Assembly (NCBI RefSeq): GCF_003201475.1
Contig: NZ_QJJK01000001.1
Location: 198,501-262,500, forward strand
Direction of reading: 5' to 3'
Length of the DNA: 64,000 nt
From: Chelatococcus asaccharovorans
Lineage (GTDB): Bacteria > Pseudomonadota > Alphaproteobacteria > Rhizobiales > Beijerinckiaceae
Shown here: piece by piece, positions 16,641 to 25,756 of the stretch
Position numbering within the stretch: position 1 is the first letter of the stretch
Layout: each line of letters starts with the position of its first letter
Translations under genes and position numbers: made by a program
Notes under the pieces: model-generated
The model's input: the letters and a program-made list of their open reading frames with translations, nothing else
Told to the model about the DNA's origin: nothing
Databases searched by the model: none

Positions 16641-17300
16641 ATGTCCGACCTGCTGTCAAAACCCTGCACGGCCTTCGAAGGCCACCGATTGCTGCTCGCC
16701 GGCCCGCTGGTCGAGGTTGCTCTCGCCGTCAAGGAAGCTACTGAAAGCGGCTCGCCGAACGCGGTCCTCGTCTTCGACGACGCGACCGGCCGCGTCGTCG
16801 ATCTCGACCTGCGGGGCAGCACGGCCGAGATCATCGAGAGACTGTCCCGGCCACCACAGGCGGTCGCCGGGCGCCATCGACCTCCCGCAAGCGAGCCGGC
16901 CGAGGCTACGAAGGCCAAGGCCGCGAAGGACGAGAGCCCCGAAGCGCGAGGCCGGGGGCGGCCCAGGTTGGGGGTCGTCGCCCGCGAGGTGACCTTGCTG
17001 CCGAAGCAGTGGGAATGGCTGGCCAGCCAGCCGGGCGGCGCCTCCGCCGTCTTGCGACGGCTGGTCGACGATGCCCGGCGCAACGGCGGGGAGCGGCAGG
17101 CACGACGGGCCGCGCAGGAGGCCGCCTATCATTTCATGCAGGCGATCGCGGGCGACCTGCCCGGCTATGAAGAGGCGACACGCGCGCTCTTCGCCAACGA
17201 TCGCCCGGGACTGGAGCACTGCATCGCCGACTGGCCGCACGACATCCGCGCGCATGCCCTGCGCCTGGCGTTCGGCGCGCCGGACGGCCGGAGCCTTTGA
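16641..17300 (+). CDS. DUF2239-family protein
   Basis: 219 residues from ATG 16641 (an in-frame GTG lies at 16632). The features match DUF2239: an N-terminal T-A-F-x-G-x-R/H-L-L-A-G-P-L-x-E-V-A block, VLVFDDATGRVVDLDLRG, a charged Ala/Lys/Glu linker with ARGRGRPRLGVV (about 107-118), then EVTLLPKQWEWLASQPGGASAVLRRLVDDAR, which resembles a DNA- or RNA-binding helix pair, and a C-terminal helical part. The GRGRPRLG stretch looks like an AT-hook-type motif. The function is unknown. It precedes an alpha/beta hydrolase gene by about 50 bases. Confidence 0.8.
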   Translation: MSDLLSKPCTAFEGHRLLLAGPLVEVALAVKEATESGSPNAVLVFDDATGRVVDLDLRGSTAEIIERLSRPPQAVAGRHRPPASEPAEATKAKAAKDESPEARGRGRPRLGVVAREVTLLPKQWEWLASQPGGASAVLRRLVDDARRNGGERQARRAAQEAAYHFMQAIAGDLPGYEEATRALFANDRPGLEHCIADWPHDIRAHALRLAFGAPDGRSL

Positions 17301-17353
17301 CTGAGCGCCCCGCCGCGTTCGTATGTCCGGCGTGACCCCGAAGGAGCGCGACC

Positions 17354-18280
17354 ATGACCATCGCGAAAGCCAATGGCATCGATCTGGCCTGGGACAGTTT
17401 CGGCCACGAGGGCGATCCGGCGATCCTGCTGATCGCCGGATTGGGCGTTCAGATGATCCGCTGGGCCGTTCCGTTCTGTGAGGATCTGGCGGCACGCGGC
17501 TATTATGTGATCCGCTTCGACAATCGCGACGCCGGATGCTCGACGCATCTCAGCCGATGCGCCCCGCCGGACTTCGGCGCGCTGGCCGCCGCGCTCATGG
17601 CCGGGCGACAGCCTGACGTTCCCTATGCGCTTCCCGACATGGCGGCCGATGCGGTCGGCCTGCTCGATGCCCTCGCCATCGATCGGGCGCATGTGGTCGG
17701 CCTGTCGATGGGCGGCATGATCGCGCAGATCATGGCGAGCGAGCATCCCGAACGGGTTCTGTCCCTCACCTCGATCATGTCGGGCACCGGCAATCCGGCC
17801 CTTCCCCAAGCGGAGCCGGACGTCATGGCCCTGATGATGCGCCCCGCGCCCGATCCTGTCTCGGACGAGGTCGGATTTCTGGCGCACAGCCTCGCCTTCA
17901 CGCGCCGCATCGCCGGCCCGGGCCATCCGGTCGACGAGACGGCGCATCGCGACCTCGTTCTGGAGGAGGCCAGGCGCGCCTATGATCCGGGCGGCACCGG
18001 ACGGCAGATCGCCGCCATGGCCGTGGCCGGCGATCGCCGCGCGCGCCTCGCCACCATCGGCGTGCCGACGCTCGTCATCCATGGAACGGACGATCCGCTG
18101 ATCCCTCCGGCCTGCGGCGCGGATACCGCGACCTCGATCCCGGGCGCCGCGTTCATGCCGATCGACGGCATGGGACACCACCTGCCGGCCACGCTGCATC
18201 GCACGGTCGCCGATGCCATCGACCGTGTGGCGAAAAGGGCAACGCCGTCGCGTGCCGTGACGGATCGGTCAAGGGGCTGA
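17354..18280 (+). CDS. Alpha/beta-fold hydrolase
   Basis: 308 residues; AAGGAG lies 7 bases before the ATG. The catalytic triad can be placed: Ser118 in GLSMGG (116-121), Asp247 in HGTDDPL and His275 in GMGHH. The N-terminal IAGLGVQMIRW and FDNRDAGCST blocks are typical of the group related to aclacinomycin methylesterase and prolyl-aminopeptidase-like hydrolases. No signal peptide, so cytoplasmic. It probably shares a transcript with the DUF2239 gene. The substrate cannot be predicted. Confidence 0.85.
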   Translation: MTIAKANGIDLAWDSFGHEGDPAILLIAGLGVQMIRWAVPFCEDLAARGYYVIRFDNRDAGCSTHLSRCAPPDFGALAAALMAGRQPDVPYALPDMAADAVGLLDALAIDRAHVVGLSMGGMIAQIMASEHPERVLSLTSIMSGTGNPALPQAEPDVMALMMRPAPDPVSDEVGFLAHSLAFTRRIAGPGHPVDETAHRDLVLEEARRAYDPGGTGRQIAAMAVAGDRRARLATIGVPTLVIHGTDDPLIPPACGADTATSIPGAAFMPIDGMGHHLPATLHRTVADAIDRVAKRATPSRAVTDRSRG

Positions 18281-18587
18281 TCGGCCACGGGGATCCGTTG
18301 ACGTCGCTGCCGCGCGGAGAGGTCCTGCCCCTTATCCGCATTCCTCGCGGTCGGTTATCGCGGCGATGAGCCGTCCGTCGTCCGGCGCGCACAACCGGCA
18401 TTGCCGCGGATGCAGGAAAAGACGATACTTGCAGCCGCCATCCGGTCCGACCTGCGATATCATTCGCGATGCGTATCTCTGAAATATCCTCTGCCTGATA
18501 CTAGCGCCACAGGATGGAGGCTAACCTTCCCCTGGTCCGAACGTGCAAGACGACGAGCACGTCCTGGTGGACCGGGAGGGGAAGTCG
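18281..18587. other. Intergenic region upstream of the amidase operon
   Basis: 307 bases with no supported gene. It probably holds the promoter of the 18.6-26.3 kb gene set; TGATACTAG near 18497-18505 is a possible -10 region, without a convincing -35. No inverted repeat stands out. Confidence 0.35.
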
Positions 18588-20096
18588 ATGAGTGGAGTGG
18601 ACCGCCGCGCGTTCTTGAAGCAGTCGGCGCAGACCGTTGGCGCTGCCACGATTCTGGCGATAAAGGGGGCGGCGCCAGCGGCAGCGCACAGCGGATTGAC
18701 CGATCTCACCGCGACCGAGGCGGTCGCAGCCATGACGCGTGGCGACATCACCGCCGAAGCTTATGCGCAGGCGCTCCTCGAGCGTGCCGCTGCCCTGCCG
18801 CAGCTCAACGCCTTCCGCGTCCTCGACGGCGACCTTGTGCGCGAGGCGGCGCGGGACGCCGACCGCAAGCGTGCCGCAGGCGCAAAGCTCGGCCAACTTC
18901 ATGGACTGCCCATCCCCGTCAAGGACAGCGTCAACACCCGCACCCTGCCGACCTCCTACGGCACTGCCGCGCTGCGCGACTTCAGGCCCGCTGCCGACGC
19001 CGCCGTTGTGAAGGCTCTGTCCGCCCAGGGCGGCATTCTCATGGGCAAGACCAACCTGCACGAATTGTCCTTCGGCTGGACCAGCAACAACGGGACCTTC
19101 GGCCCCGTGCGCAATCCCTATGACCTCAGCCGCATTCCCGGCGGCAGCAGCGGCGGATCGGCTGCCGCGGTGGCTGCCCGGATCGCCCCGCTCGCCGTCG
19201 CCGAGGACACCTGGGCCTCGATCCGGCTGCCGGCGGCATGCTGCGGGCTCACCGGGCTGCGTCCGACCTACGGCCGCTATCCGGACGAGGGCATCATGCC
19301 CCTGACAACCATCTTCGATCAGGTCGGGCCGGTCGCCCGCACGGTCGCTGACCTCGCGCTGTTCGACGCCGCAGTGACGGGCGAGGCGGGCCCGATCGAT
19401 CCGCTGTCCCTGAAGGGTGTCCGGATCGGCGTCCCGCGCCGTTTCTTCTGGGAGGGGCTCGATGCGGAGGTGGAGCGCCTCGCCACCGAGGCGCTGCGCA
19501 AGCTCACCGATGCCGGGGCTGTGGTGGTCGAGGCGCCGCTGCCGGAGATCGTCGAGCGCTCTCCGGACGTGGCCGCGACCATCATCTCCTTCGAGGCGCA
19601 GGCCAGCATCGCCGGGTTCCTCGCGCGCTCCCAAGCGGGCGTTTCGTTCGACGGGATGTTCGCGTCGGTCAGCGACAATGTGAAGACCCTGTTCAAAGCC
19701 CTTGCCTTGCCGCCGAACCGGCCGTCGCTGGAGCAGCACGAGGCGGCGCTGGCCCTGCGCGCCGCCATGACCGCGCAGATGACGGATTGGTTCGCACGCA
19801 CCGGGGCGGCGGCGCTGCTGTTCCCCGCCACCATGGTCCCACCTCCGCCCATCGGCGCCGAGGACGAGGTGACGATCGGCGGGGCGCGCGTGCCGCTCGC
19901 GGCCGCGGTGGCGCGGAACATGGCGCTCGGAAGCTGCACGGGCTTTCCCAGCCTGGTCGTGCCAGCGGGGCTGACGAGGGGCGGATTGCCGGTGGGCCTC
20001 GAGGTCCTCGGCCTCGGAGGAAGCGATCGTGCCCTGCTCGCGCTAGGCCTCGCTCTGGCTCCTGCCCTGGGCCGCATACCGGCGCCGAAGCTTTGA
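18588..20096 (+). CDS. Tat-exported amidase-signature-family hydrolase
   Basis: 502 residues from ATG 18588, chosen because GGAGGGGAAG lies just upstream and it places VDRRAFLKQ, a twin-arginine motif, at residues 4-12 before a hydrophobic segment ending in APAAAHS. The amidase-signature triad is visible: Lys112 in PVKDSVNT, the cis-serine in GGSSGGS (185-191), and Ser211. The usual D-T-G-G-S-I-R around the nucleophile is D-T-W-A-S-I-R here, which may alter the pocket. It should hydrolyse an amide or ester in the periplasm. It is the first gene of a one-strand set with a second Tat hydrolase and an ABC importer. Confidence 0.88.
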   Translation: MSGVDRRAFLKQSAQTVGAATILAIKGAAPAAAHSGLTDLTATEAVAAMTRGDITAEAYAQALLERAAALPQLNAFRVLDGDLVREAARDADRKRAAGAKLGQLHGLPIPVKDSVNTRTLPTSYGTAALRDFRPAADAAVVKALSAQGGILMGKTNLHELSFGWTSNNGTFGPVRNPYDLSRIPGGSSGGSAAAVAARIAPLAVAEDTWASIRLPAACCGLTGLRPTYGRYPDEGIMPLTTIFDQVGPVARTVADLALFDAAVTGEAGPIDPLSLKGVRIGVPRRFFWEGLDAEVERLATEALRKLTDAGAVVVEAPLPEIVERSPDVAATIISFEAQASIAGFLARSQAGVSFDGMFASVSDNVKTLFKALALPPNRPSLEQHEAALALRAAMTAQMTDWFARTGAAALLFPATMVPPPPIGAEDEVTIGGARVPLAAAVARNMALGSCTGFPSLVVPAGLTRGGLPVGLEVLGLGGSDRALLALGLALAPALGRIPAPKL

Positions 20097-20102
20097 TCCG
20101 CC

Positions 20103-20132
20103 GGGGGCCATCGCGGCGGGCCGCCGGCCCCC
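20103..20132 (+). terminator. Weak hairpin between the two Tat hydrolase genes
   Basis: GGGGGCC at 20103-20109 pairs with GGCCCCC at 20126-20132. No T-run follows and the next gene starts 25 bases on, so it is more likely an mRNA processing or stability structure than a terminator. Confidence 0.25.
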
Positions 20133-20156
20133 TCAACCCACAATGAAAAAGGAAAC

Positions 20157-20972
20157 ATGTGCATGACGCGGAGAGATGCGCTCAAGACCATCGCCGCCGC
20201 AGGGGGCATGGCGCTCGCTGGAGCGAACAGCGCCGCGGCGGCTGGGGCCCCCGGCGGCCGGACATTTGTGCTCGTCCATGGGGCATGGCACGGCGGCTGG
20301 TGCTGGCAGCGGGTGGCAGACCGTCTCACGCAGGCGGGACACAGGGTCTTCACCCCCACGCAAACTGGCCTGGGCGAGCGCAGGCACCTGATGTCCAGGG
20401 CCATCACGCTCGATACCTTCACCCTCGACGTCGCCAACCTGATTGAGATGGAGGACCTTGGTGACGTGGTGCTGGTCGGCCACTCGTTCGGCGGCTGCGC
20501 GCTGAGCGGCGTCGCCGACCGGATGCCGGAGCGCATCCGCCGCCTCGTCTATCTCGACGCGATGATCGTGGAGCCGGGGCGCAAGCCGTTCGATGCACTG
20601 CCGGCCGAGGGCGTCGCGGCGCGCATCAAGGCGGCGGAGGAATCGAGCGGCGGACTGAGCCTGCCGGCGCCTGCGGCAGCGGCGTTCGGCGTCACCGATG
20701 CGGCGGACGCGGCATGGCTGGAGCGCCATCTGACCCCACAGCCGCTCAGCACCTATTTGAGCCCGCTCAACGTCAACGGGCCGATCGGCAACGGTCTTGC
20801 CGCGACCTACATCGGCTGCGTGGCGCCAGCCTATGCGGCGCTGAACAGCTCGCGCGACTGGGCCAGGAACCGCAAGGGATTCGACTATGAGGAACTCGCC
20901 GCCTGCCACGACGCCATGGTGAGCGCGCCGGATGCGCTCACGGCGCGCCTTCTCGACATCGCCGCGCACTGA
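20157..20972 (+). CDS. Tat-exported alpha/beta hydrolase (hydroxynitrile lyase/methylesterase-like)
   Basis: 271 residues. AAGGAAAC precedes the ATG at 20157; MTRRDALKTIAAAGGMALAG is a twin-arginine signal. The body has the oxyanion block FVLVHGAWHGGWCWQRV, nucleophile Ser110 in GHSFGG and the late CHDAMVSAPDAL segment, the pattern of the small plant-type esterase/hydroxynitrile lyase group. It should act in the periplasm on a small ester or similar. It follows the amidase by 60 bases; two exported hydrolases ahead of an importer suggest that a bulky or capped compound is trimmed outside before uptake. Confidence 0.87.
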   Translation: MCMTRRDALKTIAAAGGMALAGANSAAAAGAPGGRTFVLVHGAWHGGWCWQRVADRLTQAGHRVFTPTQTGLGERRHLMSRAITLDTFTLDVANLIEMEDLGDVVLVGHSFGGCALSGVADRMPERIRRLVYLDAMIVEPGRKPFDALPAEGVAARIKAAEESSGGLSLPAPAAAAFGVTDAADAAWLERHLTPQPLSTYLSPLNVNGPIGNGLAATYIGCVAPAYAALNSSRDWARNRKGFDYEELAACHDAMVSAPDALTARLLDIAAH

Positions 20973-21083
20973 GCCGCGGCGGGACCAGAACCAAGAACTC
21001 AAGACATCAAGAACCAGAGATGCCTTCCCCGACGGGCACTTCCCGCCGGAAGGCGGAATCGCGTTCCAGGGAGCGAACAGAAA

Positions 21084-21917
21084 ATGGATGACGCACGGAC
21101 CATCCTTGCCTTCTCGGAGGTGCGCAAGAGCTTCGGAAGCGGCGCCAACGCGCTGCCCATCGTCGGCGGCGTCACCTTCGACGTCGCCCGCGGCGAGTTC
21201 ATCACCCTGCTCGGACCCTCCGGCTGCGGCAAGTCCACCCTCCTCAACATGAGCGCGGGGCTGATGCAGCCGACCTCCGGATCGGTCAGCTACGACGGCG
21301 CGCCCGTGCGAGGGGTCAACCTCGACGTCGGCTATATGACGCAGGCGGACCACCTGCTGCCCTGGCGCACCATCGCCGGAAACATCGCGGTCCCGCTGGA
21401 GATCAAGGGCCTCGCGAAGGCGGAGCGCGCCGTTCGGATCGAGCAGCTGCTCACGCTGGTGGGCCTGGAACGCTTCGGCGCGCATTATCCCAGCCAGGTG
21501 TCCGGCGGCATGCGCAAGCGCGCGGCACTCGCACGGCTGCTCGCCGCCGATCCTGCAACGCTGCTGATGGACGAACCGTTCAGCGCGCTCGACGCCCAGT
21601 TGCGGCTCACCATGCAGGGCGAGCTGCTGCGCCTGTGCGCCCGCCTCCGCAAGACGGTGCTGTTCGTCACCCACGATCTCGACGAGGCCATCACGCTCGC
21701 CGACCGCTGCGTCGTGCTCGGCGCGCGGCCGACGACGATCCGGCGCATCGTGCCCATCGACCTGCCGCGTCCGCGCGATCCCGTCCGGCTGCGCACCAAT
21801 CCGCGCTACCAGGCGCTGTACGCCGAATTGTGGGACCTCCTGGCAGAGCCTTCCACCACCGCGCCGCAGGCGCTGGACGCACCGTCCGCGGTGCGTATGA
21901 CGGGAGCCTTCGCATGA
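21084..21917 (+). CDS. ABC transporter ATP-binding protein, nitrate/sulfonate/taurine type
   Basis: 277 residues. Walker A GPSGCGKST at 44-52, the family Q-loop YMTQADHLLPWRT, signature VSGGMRKR at 139-146 and Walker B LLMDEP at 160-165. The D-x-L-L-P-W-R-T block and the ssuB/tauB-like C-terminus (PTTIRRIVPIDLPRPRDP) place it in the SsuB/TauB group. Its stop overlaps the permease start by 4 bases. The substrate is an anionic or aromatic small molecule; sulfonate is not implied, since no monooxygenase gene is present. Confidence 0.92.
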   Translation: MDDARTILAFSEVRKSFGSGANALPIVGGVTFDVARGEFITLLGPSGCGKSTLLNMSAGLMQPTSGSVSYDGAPVRGVNLDVGYMTQADHLLPWRTIAGNIAVPLEIKGLAKAERAVRIEQLLTLVGLERFGAHYPSQVSGGMRKRAALARLLAADPATLLMDEPFSALDAQLRLTMQGELLRLCARLRKTVLFVTHDLDEAITLADRCVVLGARPTTIRRIVPIDLPRPRDPVRLRTNPRYQALYAELWDLLAEPSTTAPQALDAPSAVRMTGAFA

Positions 21918-22681
21918 TCATCGCGCTCTATCGCATCCTGTTCCTCGCGGCGTTTCTCGCGATCTGGGAAGTGGCCTCGAACGCCTTTGACGCCGGCTTC
22001 TTCATCTCGCGCCCGTCGCTCGTGGCGGCGAGTTTTCTCACGATGATCGCCAACGGCAGCTTCTTCTACAATCTCTCCATCACCGCGACCGAGGCGGCGC
22101 TGGGCTTCCTTTTCGGCGCCATCTTCGGCGTCGGCGTCGGCCTGCTGCTCGGCCGGCTGAAAGTCTTGGCCGATATTCTCGACCCCTTCCTCATCACCTT
22201 CTACAGCCTGCCCAAGGTCGCGCTGGCGCCGCTGTTCATCCTGTGGTTCGGCATCGGGATCGACATGAAGGTGATCCTGGCAGCCGTCACCGTCTTCTTC
22301 CTCGTCTTCCTCAATACTTACACCGGCGTGCGCAGCGTGAGCCCCGAACAGATCGCCATTCTCCGCCTGATGGGCGCGGGCGAGCGGGCGCTGATCGCCA
22401 AGGTCATCGTGCCGTCGGCCCTGACCTGGGTGTTCACCGGACTGCGGCTGTCGGTGCCCTATGCCCTCATCGGCGCCATCGTGGGCGAGATCATCGCCGC
22501 CAACCGGGGCATCGGCTACGTTCTCTCCGACGCCGCGGCGCAATTCGACACGGCGGCAGTGTTCGCCGCGCTGATCGGCATCGTCGTCCTCAGCCTGATC
22601 TTCAACGGCATTGTCCGCTTCGCGGAGCGCGCCCTCATGCCCTGGAAGGCCGGAGAGGACACCCGGGAAATATCCATCTGA
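21914..22681 (+). CDS. ABC transporter permease, SsuC/TauC type
   Basis: 255 residues from ATG 21914 in an ATGA overlap with the ATPase. About six membrane segments; the BPD_transp_1 coupling loop reads LRLMGAGERALIAKVIVPSALTWVFTGLRL, close to the E-A-A-x-x-x-G consensus. It forms the channel of the importer. Confidence 0.92.
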   Translation: MIIALYRILFLAAFLAIWEVASNAFDAGFFISRPSLVAASFLTMIANGSFFYNLSITATEAALGFLFGAIFGVGVGLLLGRLKVLADILDPFLITFYSLPKVALAPLFILWFGIGIDMKVILAAVTVFFLVFLNTYTGVRSVSPEQIAILRLMGAGERALIAKVIVPSALTWVFTGLRLSVPYALIGAIVGEIIAANRGIGYVLSDAAAQFDTAAVFAALIGIVVLSLIFNGIVRFAERALMPWKAGEDTREISI

Positions 22682-22705
22682 ACAAGCTCCGAGGAGGAGA
22701 ATGCC

Positions 22706-23779
22706 ATGCTCGACCGCCGCACATTCACGAAGCTCGCCGCTCTGGTGCCGCTCGCCGTGCAAGCCTCCGGCGCCCGCGCCGAGGCGCCCGCAAGGCTCAC
22801 CATCGCCCAGCCCAGCGAGGGCTTCCTCTATCTCCCAATCTATGCGGCCCGTGGGCTCGGCTACGTCCAAGACGAGGGGCTGGACGTGGAGGTGACGATC
22901 TTCGGCAAGGGCGCGGCCGCTGCGCTCACGTCGGTGATCGGCGGCGAGAGCGACATCTATGTGGGCCTGCCGGCGGTGCCGCTGCAGGCCTGGGCGAAGG
23001 GGCAGAAGACCCAGCTGTTCGCGGCCCTGCTGAAGCAATGCGGCAGCGACATCGTGCTCTCCGCCGAGGCCGCCCGCAGGACACGCCTCAGCGAGCGCAG
23101 AACGCCAGCCGAGAAGGCGGAGGCGCTGCGCGGCCTCAAGATCGCGGTGGCGGGAGCGGGCTCCATCACCGATCTCGTCGTTCGCCATGTGGCGATCCAC
23201 GGCGGGCTCGATCCGGACCGCGACCTCACCATCATCCCCATCGGCGGCGGCGGCAACATGATCGCGGCCTTCGGCCAGGGGCGGGTCGATGGCTATTGCC
23301 TCTCAGCGCCGACCTCGACCATTGGCGTCGTCAAGTTCGGCGGCACGCTGCTGCTCGACTTCGCAAAAGGGGAATATCCACCGCTCCGGGATTTCCTCTT
23401 TACCGCTCTGTCGGCGCGGCCGGAATGGCTCGCGGCCAACCGTGGCGTAGCGGTGCGGCTGGTGCGGGCGCTCGGGCGCGCCATCGAGACCATGCGCACG
23501 CGTCCCGAGGCCGCGCGCGCTGCGATCGGGCCCTTCTACCCGGGCGTCGAGCCGGCCGTGCTCGATGCCGCCTGGACGCAGGCCATGGGGTCGCTTCCGA
23601 CGTCGCTGGACATGGATGCAGGGGGCATCGTCAAGAATATCGACTTTCTCGCCGAAGTCCGCAGCGCGCGTCTCGACGTGCCGGTCGCCGAGGTCTTCAC
23701 CAACGCCATCGTGAACCTCGCCGCCGCTCCCTCGACGCGCCATCAGGAGCCTGCCCGGGAGGCAGGACGCAAGGAGTAG
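22706..23779 (+). CDS. ABC transporter substrate-binding protein, NMT1/SsuA type
   Basis: 357 residues; GAGGAGGAG stands 8-10 bases before the ATG. The N-terminus MLDRRTFTKLAALVPLAVQA has an RR motif and hydrophobic run, so Tat export is plausible. The mature part, LTIAQPSEGFLYLPIYAARGLGYVQDEGLDVEV, is the NMT1/THI5-like pattern. It lacks the lipobox cysteine. As the importer's receptor it should bind the product of the exported amidase/esterase pair. Confidence 0.88.
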   Translation: MLDRRTFTKLAALVPLAVQASGARAEAPARLTIAQPSEGFLYLPIYAARGLGYVQDEGLDVEVTIFGKGAAAALTSVIGGESDIYVGLPAVPLQAWAKGQKTQLFAALLKQCGSDIVLSAEAARRTRLSERRTPAEKAEALRGLKIAVAGAGSITDLVVRHVAIHGGLDPDRDLTIIPIGGGGNMIAAFGQGRVDGYCLSAPTSTIGVVKFGGTLLLDFAKGEYPPLRDFLFTALSARPEWLAANRGVAVRLVRALGRAIETMRTRPEAARAAIGPFYPGVEPAVLDAAWTQAMGSLPTSLDMDAGGIVKNIDFLAEVRSARLDVPVAEVFTNAIVNLAAAPSTRHQEPAREAGRKE

Positions 23780-23782
23780 ACA

Positions 23783-24754
23783 ATGTCAGAAGACAAGCGA
23801 GTGGCCATCATCGGGTGCGGCGCCATGGGGTGCGACGTGGCCGCGATCTTTCTGGCAAACGGATGGAGCGTCGAAGCGACGACGCGCGAGGAATCCAACT
23901 GGGAACGGCGGCGCGAGCGGGTGCAGGCTTCGCTGGCGCAGATCGGAGCGCCCTTCGCGCCCGCGCGGTTCCGCCTGCATCGCACGGCGCAGGACATCGA
24001 CTGGTCGCGCGTGACGTTCGGACTCGAATCCGTGCCGGAGGTGTTCGAGCTGAAGCGCCAGGTCTTCGCCGAGCTGGACGCACTGGTACCGCCGCACGTG
24101 CCGCTCGCCACCAACACCTCCGGCTTCCGCATCAGCCTCATCGCCGGCGACTGTCAGACCGCACACCGTATGGCCGGCCTGCACTTCTTCCTGCCGGCTC
24201 ATCTCGTGCCGGCGGTGGAGGTGGTGCGCGGCGAGAAGACCGCGGCCGACGTGGCAGAGCAACTCTACGCCATCATGGCGGGCGTCGGCCGCAAGCCGAT
24301 CCGGGTGGCCCGCGACGTGCCCGGCTTCCTCGCCAACCGCATCCAGCACGCGCTCATGCGCGAGGCTTTCGCGGTGATCGACGAGGGGCTGGGCTCGGCC
24401 GAGGACGTGGACACTGCCGTGCGCTACGGCTTCGGTTTCCGCTATGTGGCGGCGGGGCCGATGCTGCAGAAGGAATTCGCCGGCCTCGATACCCAACTCG
24501 CCGCCGCCCGCACCATCTATCCGAGCCTTAACAACGGCACCACGCCGAGCCGAACCCTTGAGCAACTGGTCGCGGAGGGGCGGTGCGGCATCAAGTCGGG
24601 CCGTGGCTTCTGGGATTGGACGCCGGACAGCGCCCGCGCCGCCGTTCAGGCCTATGAGACGACGCTGATGGCGGCCGCGGATTTGCTCGATGCCGAGGTG
24701 CCTGCCGCGGGAGCGACCGCCTCGGCAGACGGGAGCGCCGGCCATGACCGCTGA
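23783..24754 (+). CDS. 3-hydroxyacyl-CoA dehydrogenase-family NAD-dependent dehydrogenase
   Basis: 323 residues. The Rossmann motif GCGAMG is at 11-16, followed by the 3HCDH blocks PLATNTSGFRIS, AGLHFFLPAHLVPAVEVV and RDVPGFLANRIQHALMREA. In true 3-hydroxyacyl-CoA dehydrogenases the catalytic pair includes His in G-x-H-F-F-N-P; here G-L-H-F-F-L-P keeps the His. Length matches the single-domain L-carnitine or L-gulonate dehydrogenase-like members, so the substrate may be a free hydroxyacid. It starts 3 bases after the binding protein gene and overlaps the dehydratase gene by 11 bases. Confidence 0.85.
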   Translation: MSEDKRVAIIGCGAMGCDVAAIFLANGWSVEATTREESNWERRRERVQASLAQIGAPFAPARFRLHRTAQDIDWSRVTFGLESVPEVFELKRQVFAELDALVPPHVPLATNTSGFRISLIAGDCQTAHRMAGLHFFLPAHLVPAVEVVRGEKTAADVAEQLYAIMAGVGRKPIRVARDVPGFLANRIQHALMREAFAVIDEGLGSAEDVDTAVRYGFGFRYVAAGPMLQKEFAGLDTQLAAARTIYPSLNNGTTPSRTLEQLVAEGRCGIKSGRGFWDWTPDSARAAVQAYETTLMAAADLLDAEVPAAGATASADGSAGHDR

Positions 24755-25739
24755 TCCCATCGGCATCGCCGCGGTTCGCGCGGCGGCGGCGCGCATCGGC
24801 GCCGACATCGTCCGCACGCCGGTCCTGACCAGTCCGAGGCTCGACGCGCTGGCGCGCGGGCGGGTGTTCATCAAGGCGGAGAATCTGCAGCGGACGGGCT
24901 CGTTCAAGTTCCGCGGTGCGGCCAACCGCATCCGCGCGCTCGATGCCGGCCAGCGCAGCCGGGGCGTCGTGGCCTTCTCGTCGGGCAACCATGCCCTGGC
25001 CATCGCCGAGGCTTCCCGCCTCGCCGGCGTCCCGGCCACGGTCATCATGCCGGCGGATGCGCCAGGCATCAAAATCGATGGCGCGCGCCAGCGCGGTGCG
25101 CGCGTGATCCTCTATGACCGCGAGCGGGAGGACCGGGAGCAGATCGGTCGCGCCCTGGTGACCGAGGAGGGACTGACCCTTGTCTCGCCGTTCGACGATC
25201 CGTTCGTCATCGCCGGTCAGGGCACCGGCGCGCTGGAGGCCGTGGCCCAGGTCGCCGAGGCGGCGGGTGCCGCCGTCGACCAGGCGCTGGTGTGCTGCAG
25301 CGGCGGCGGGCTCGCAGCGGGCTGGGCGATCGCCCTTGCAGAGGCGGCCCCGGCCGCGCGGGTGGTCACGGTGGAGCCGGCGGGTTTCGACGACATGGCG
25401 CGTTCGCTCGCGAGCGGCGCGTGGGAGCGCAATCCGCGCCTCGCCGGCTCGATCTGCGATGCGCTCCTCGTCCCGACGCCGGGACGCCTGACGCTGCCGA
25501 TCCTCGCCGCCCACGGCGCGCGCGGCGTCGCGGTTTCCGATGACGCGGTGCTGGAAGCGGTCCGCTTCGCCGCTCAGGAGCTGAAGCTGGTGCTGGAGCC
25601 GGGGGGCGCGGCGGCGCTCGCCGCGGTGCTTACCGGGTCGGTTGAGACGGCGGGCCGTAACACGCTGCTCATCGCCTCAGGCGGAAACGTCGATCCGGCG
25701 ATCTTTCAGGCAGCCTTTCGGCAGTCCGCTGCGGCCTGA
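24744..25739 (+). CDS. PLP-dependent threonine/serine dehydratase-like enzyme
   Basis: 331 residues from ATG 24744 (GGGAG at 8 bases). The PLP lysine is Lys55 in GSFKFRGA; FSSGNHALA and the phosphate-binding CSGGGLAAG follow. The length fits biodegradative threonine/serine dehydratase or hydroxyaspartate dehydratase without a regulatory ACT domain. The family eliminates water or a leaving group from a beta-substituted amino acid to give an enamine/imine and then a 2-oxo acid. The next gene is RidA-like, which in other systems hydrolyses that reactive intermediate. Confidence 0.9.
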   Translation: MTADPIGIAAVRAAAARIGADIVRTPVLTSPRLDALARGRVFIKAENLQRTGSFKFRGAANRIRALDAGQRSRGVVAFSSGNHALAIAEASRLAGVPATVIMPADAPGIKIDGARQRGARVILYDREREDREQIGRALVTEEGLTLVSPFDDPFVIAGQGTGALEAVAQVAEAAGAAVDQALVCCSGGGLAAGWAIALAEAAPAARVVTVEPAGFDDMARSLASGAWERNPRLAGSICDALLVPTPGRLTLPILAAHGARGVAVSDDAVLEAVRFAAQELKLVLEPGGAAALAAVLTGSVETAGRNTLLIASGGNVDPAIFQAAFRQSAAA

Positions 25740-25756
25740 AATCCAGGAGGTTCCCC

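Noticed and set aside
20133-21674. 513-residue minus-strand open frame
   Set aside because: It is antisense to the esterase and ABC ATPase genes, which are well supported; it has no domain.
21084-23779. Calling the importer ssuABC or tauABC
   Set aside because: The families match, but no sulfonate or taurine monooxygenase or dioxygenase gene is present; neighbours suggest another substrate.
22243-24531. 762-residue plus-strand open frame across the permease, binding protein and dehydrogenase genes
   Set aside because: It is an Arg/Gly/Ala-rich shadow in another frame of three genes that each have clear families and ribosome-binding sites.
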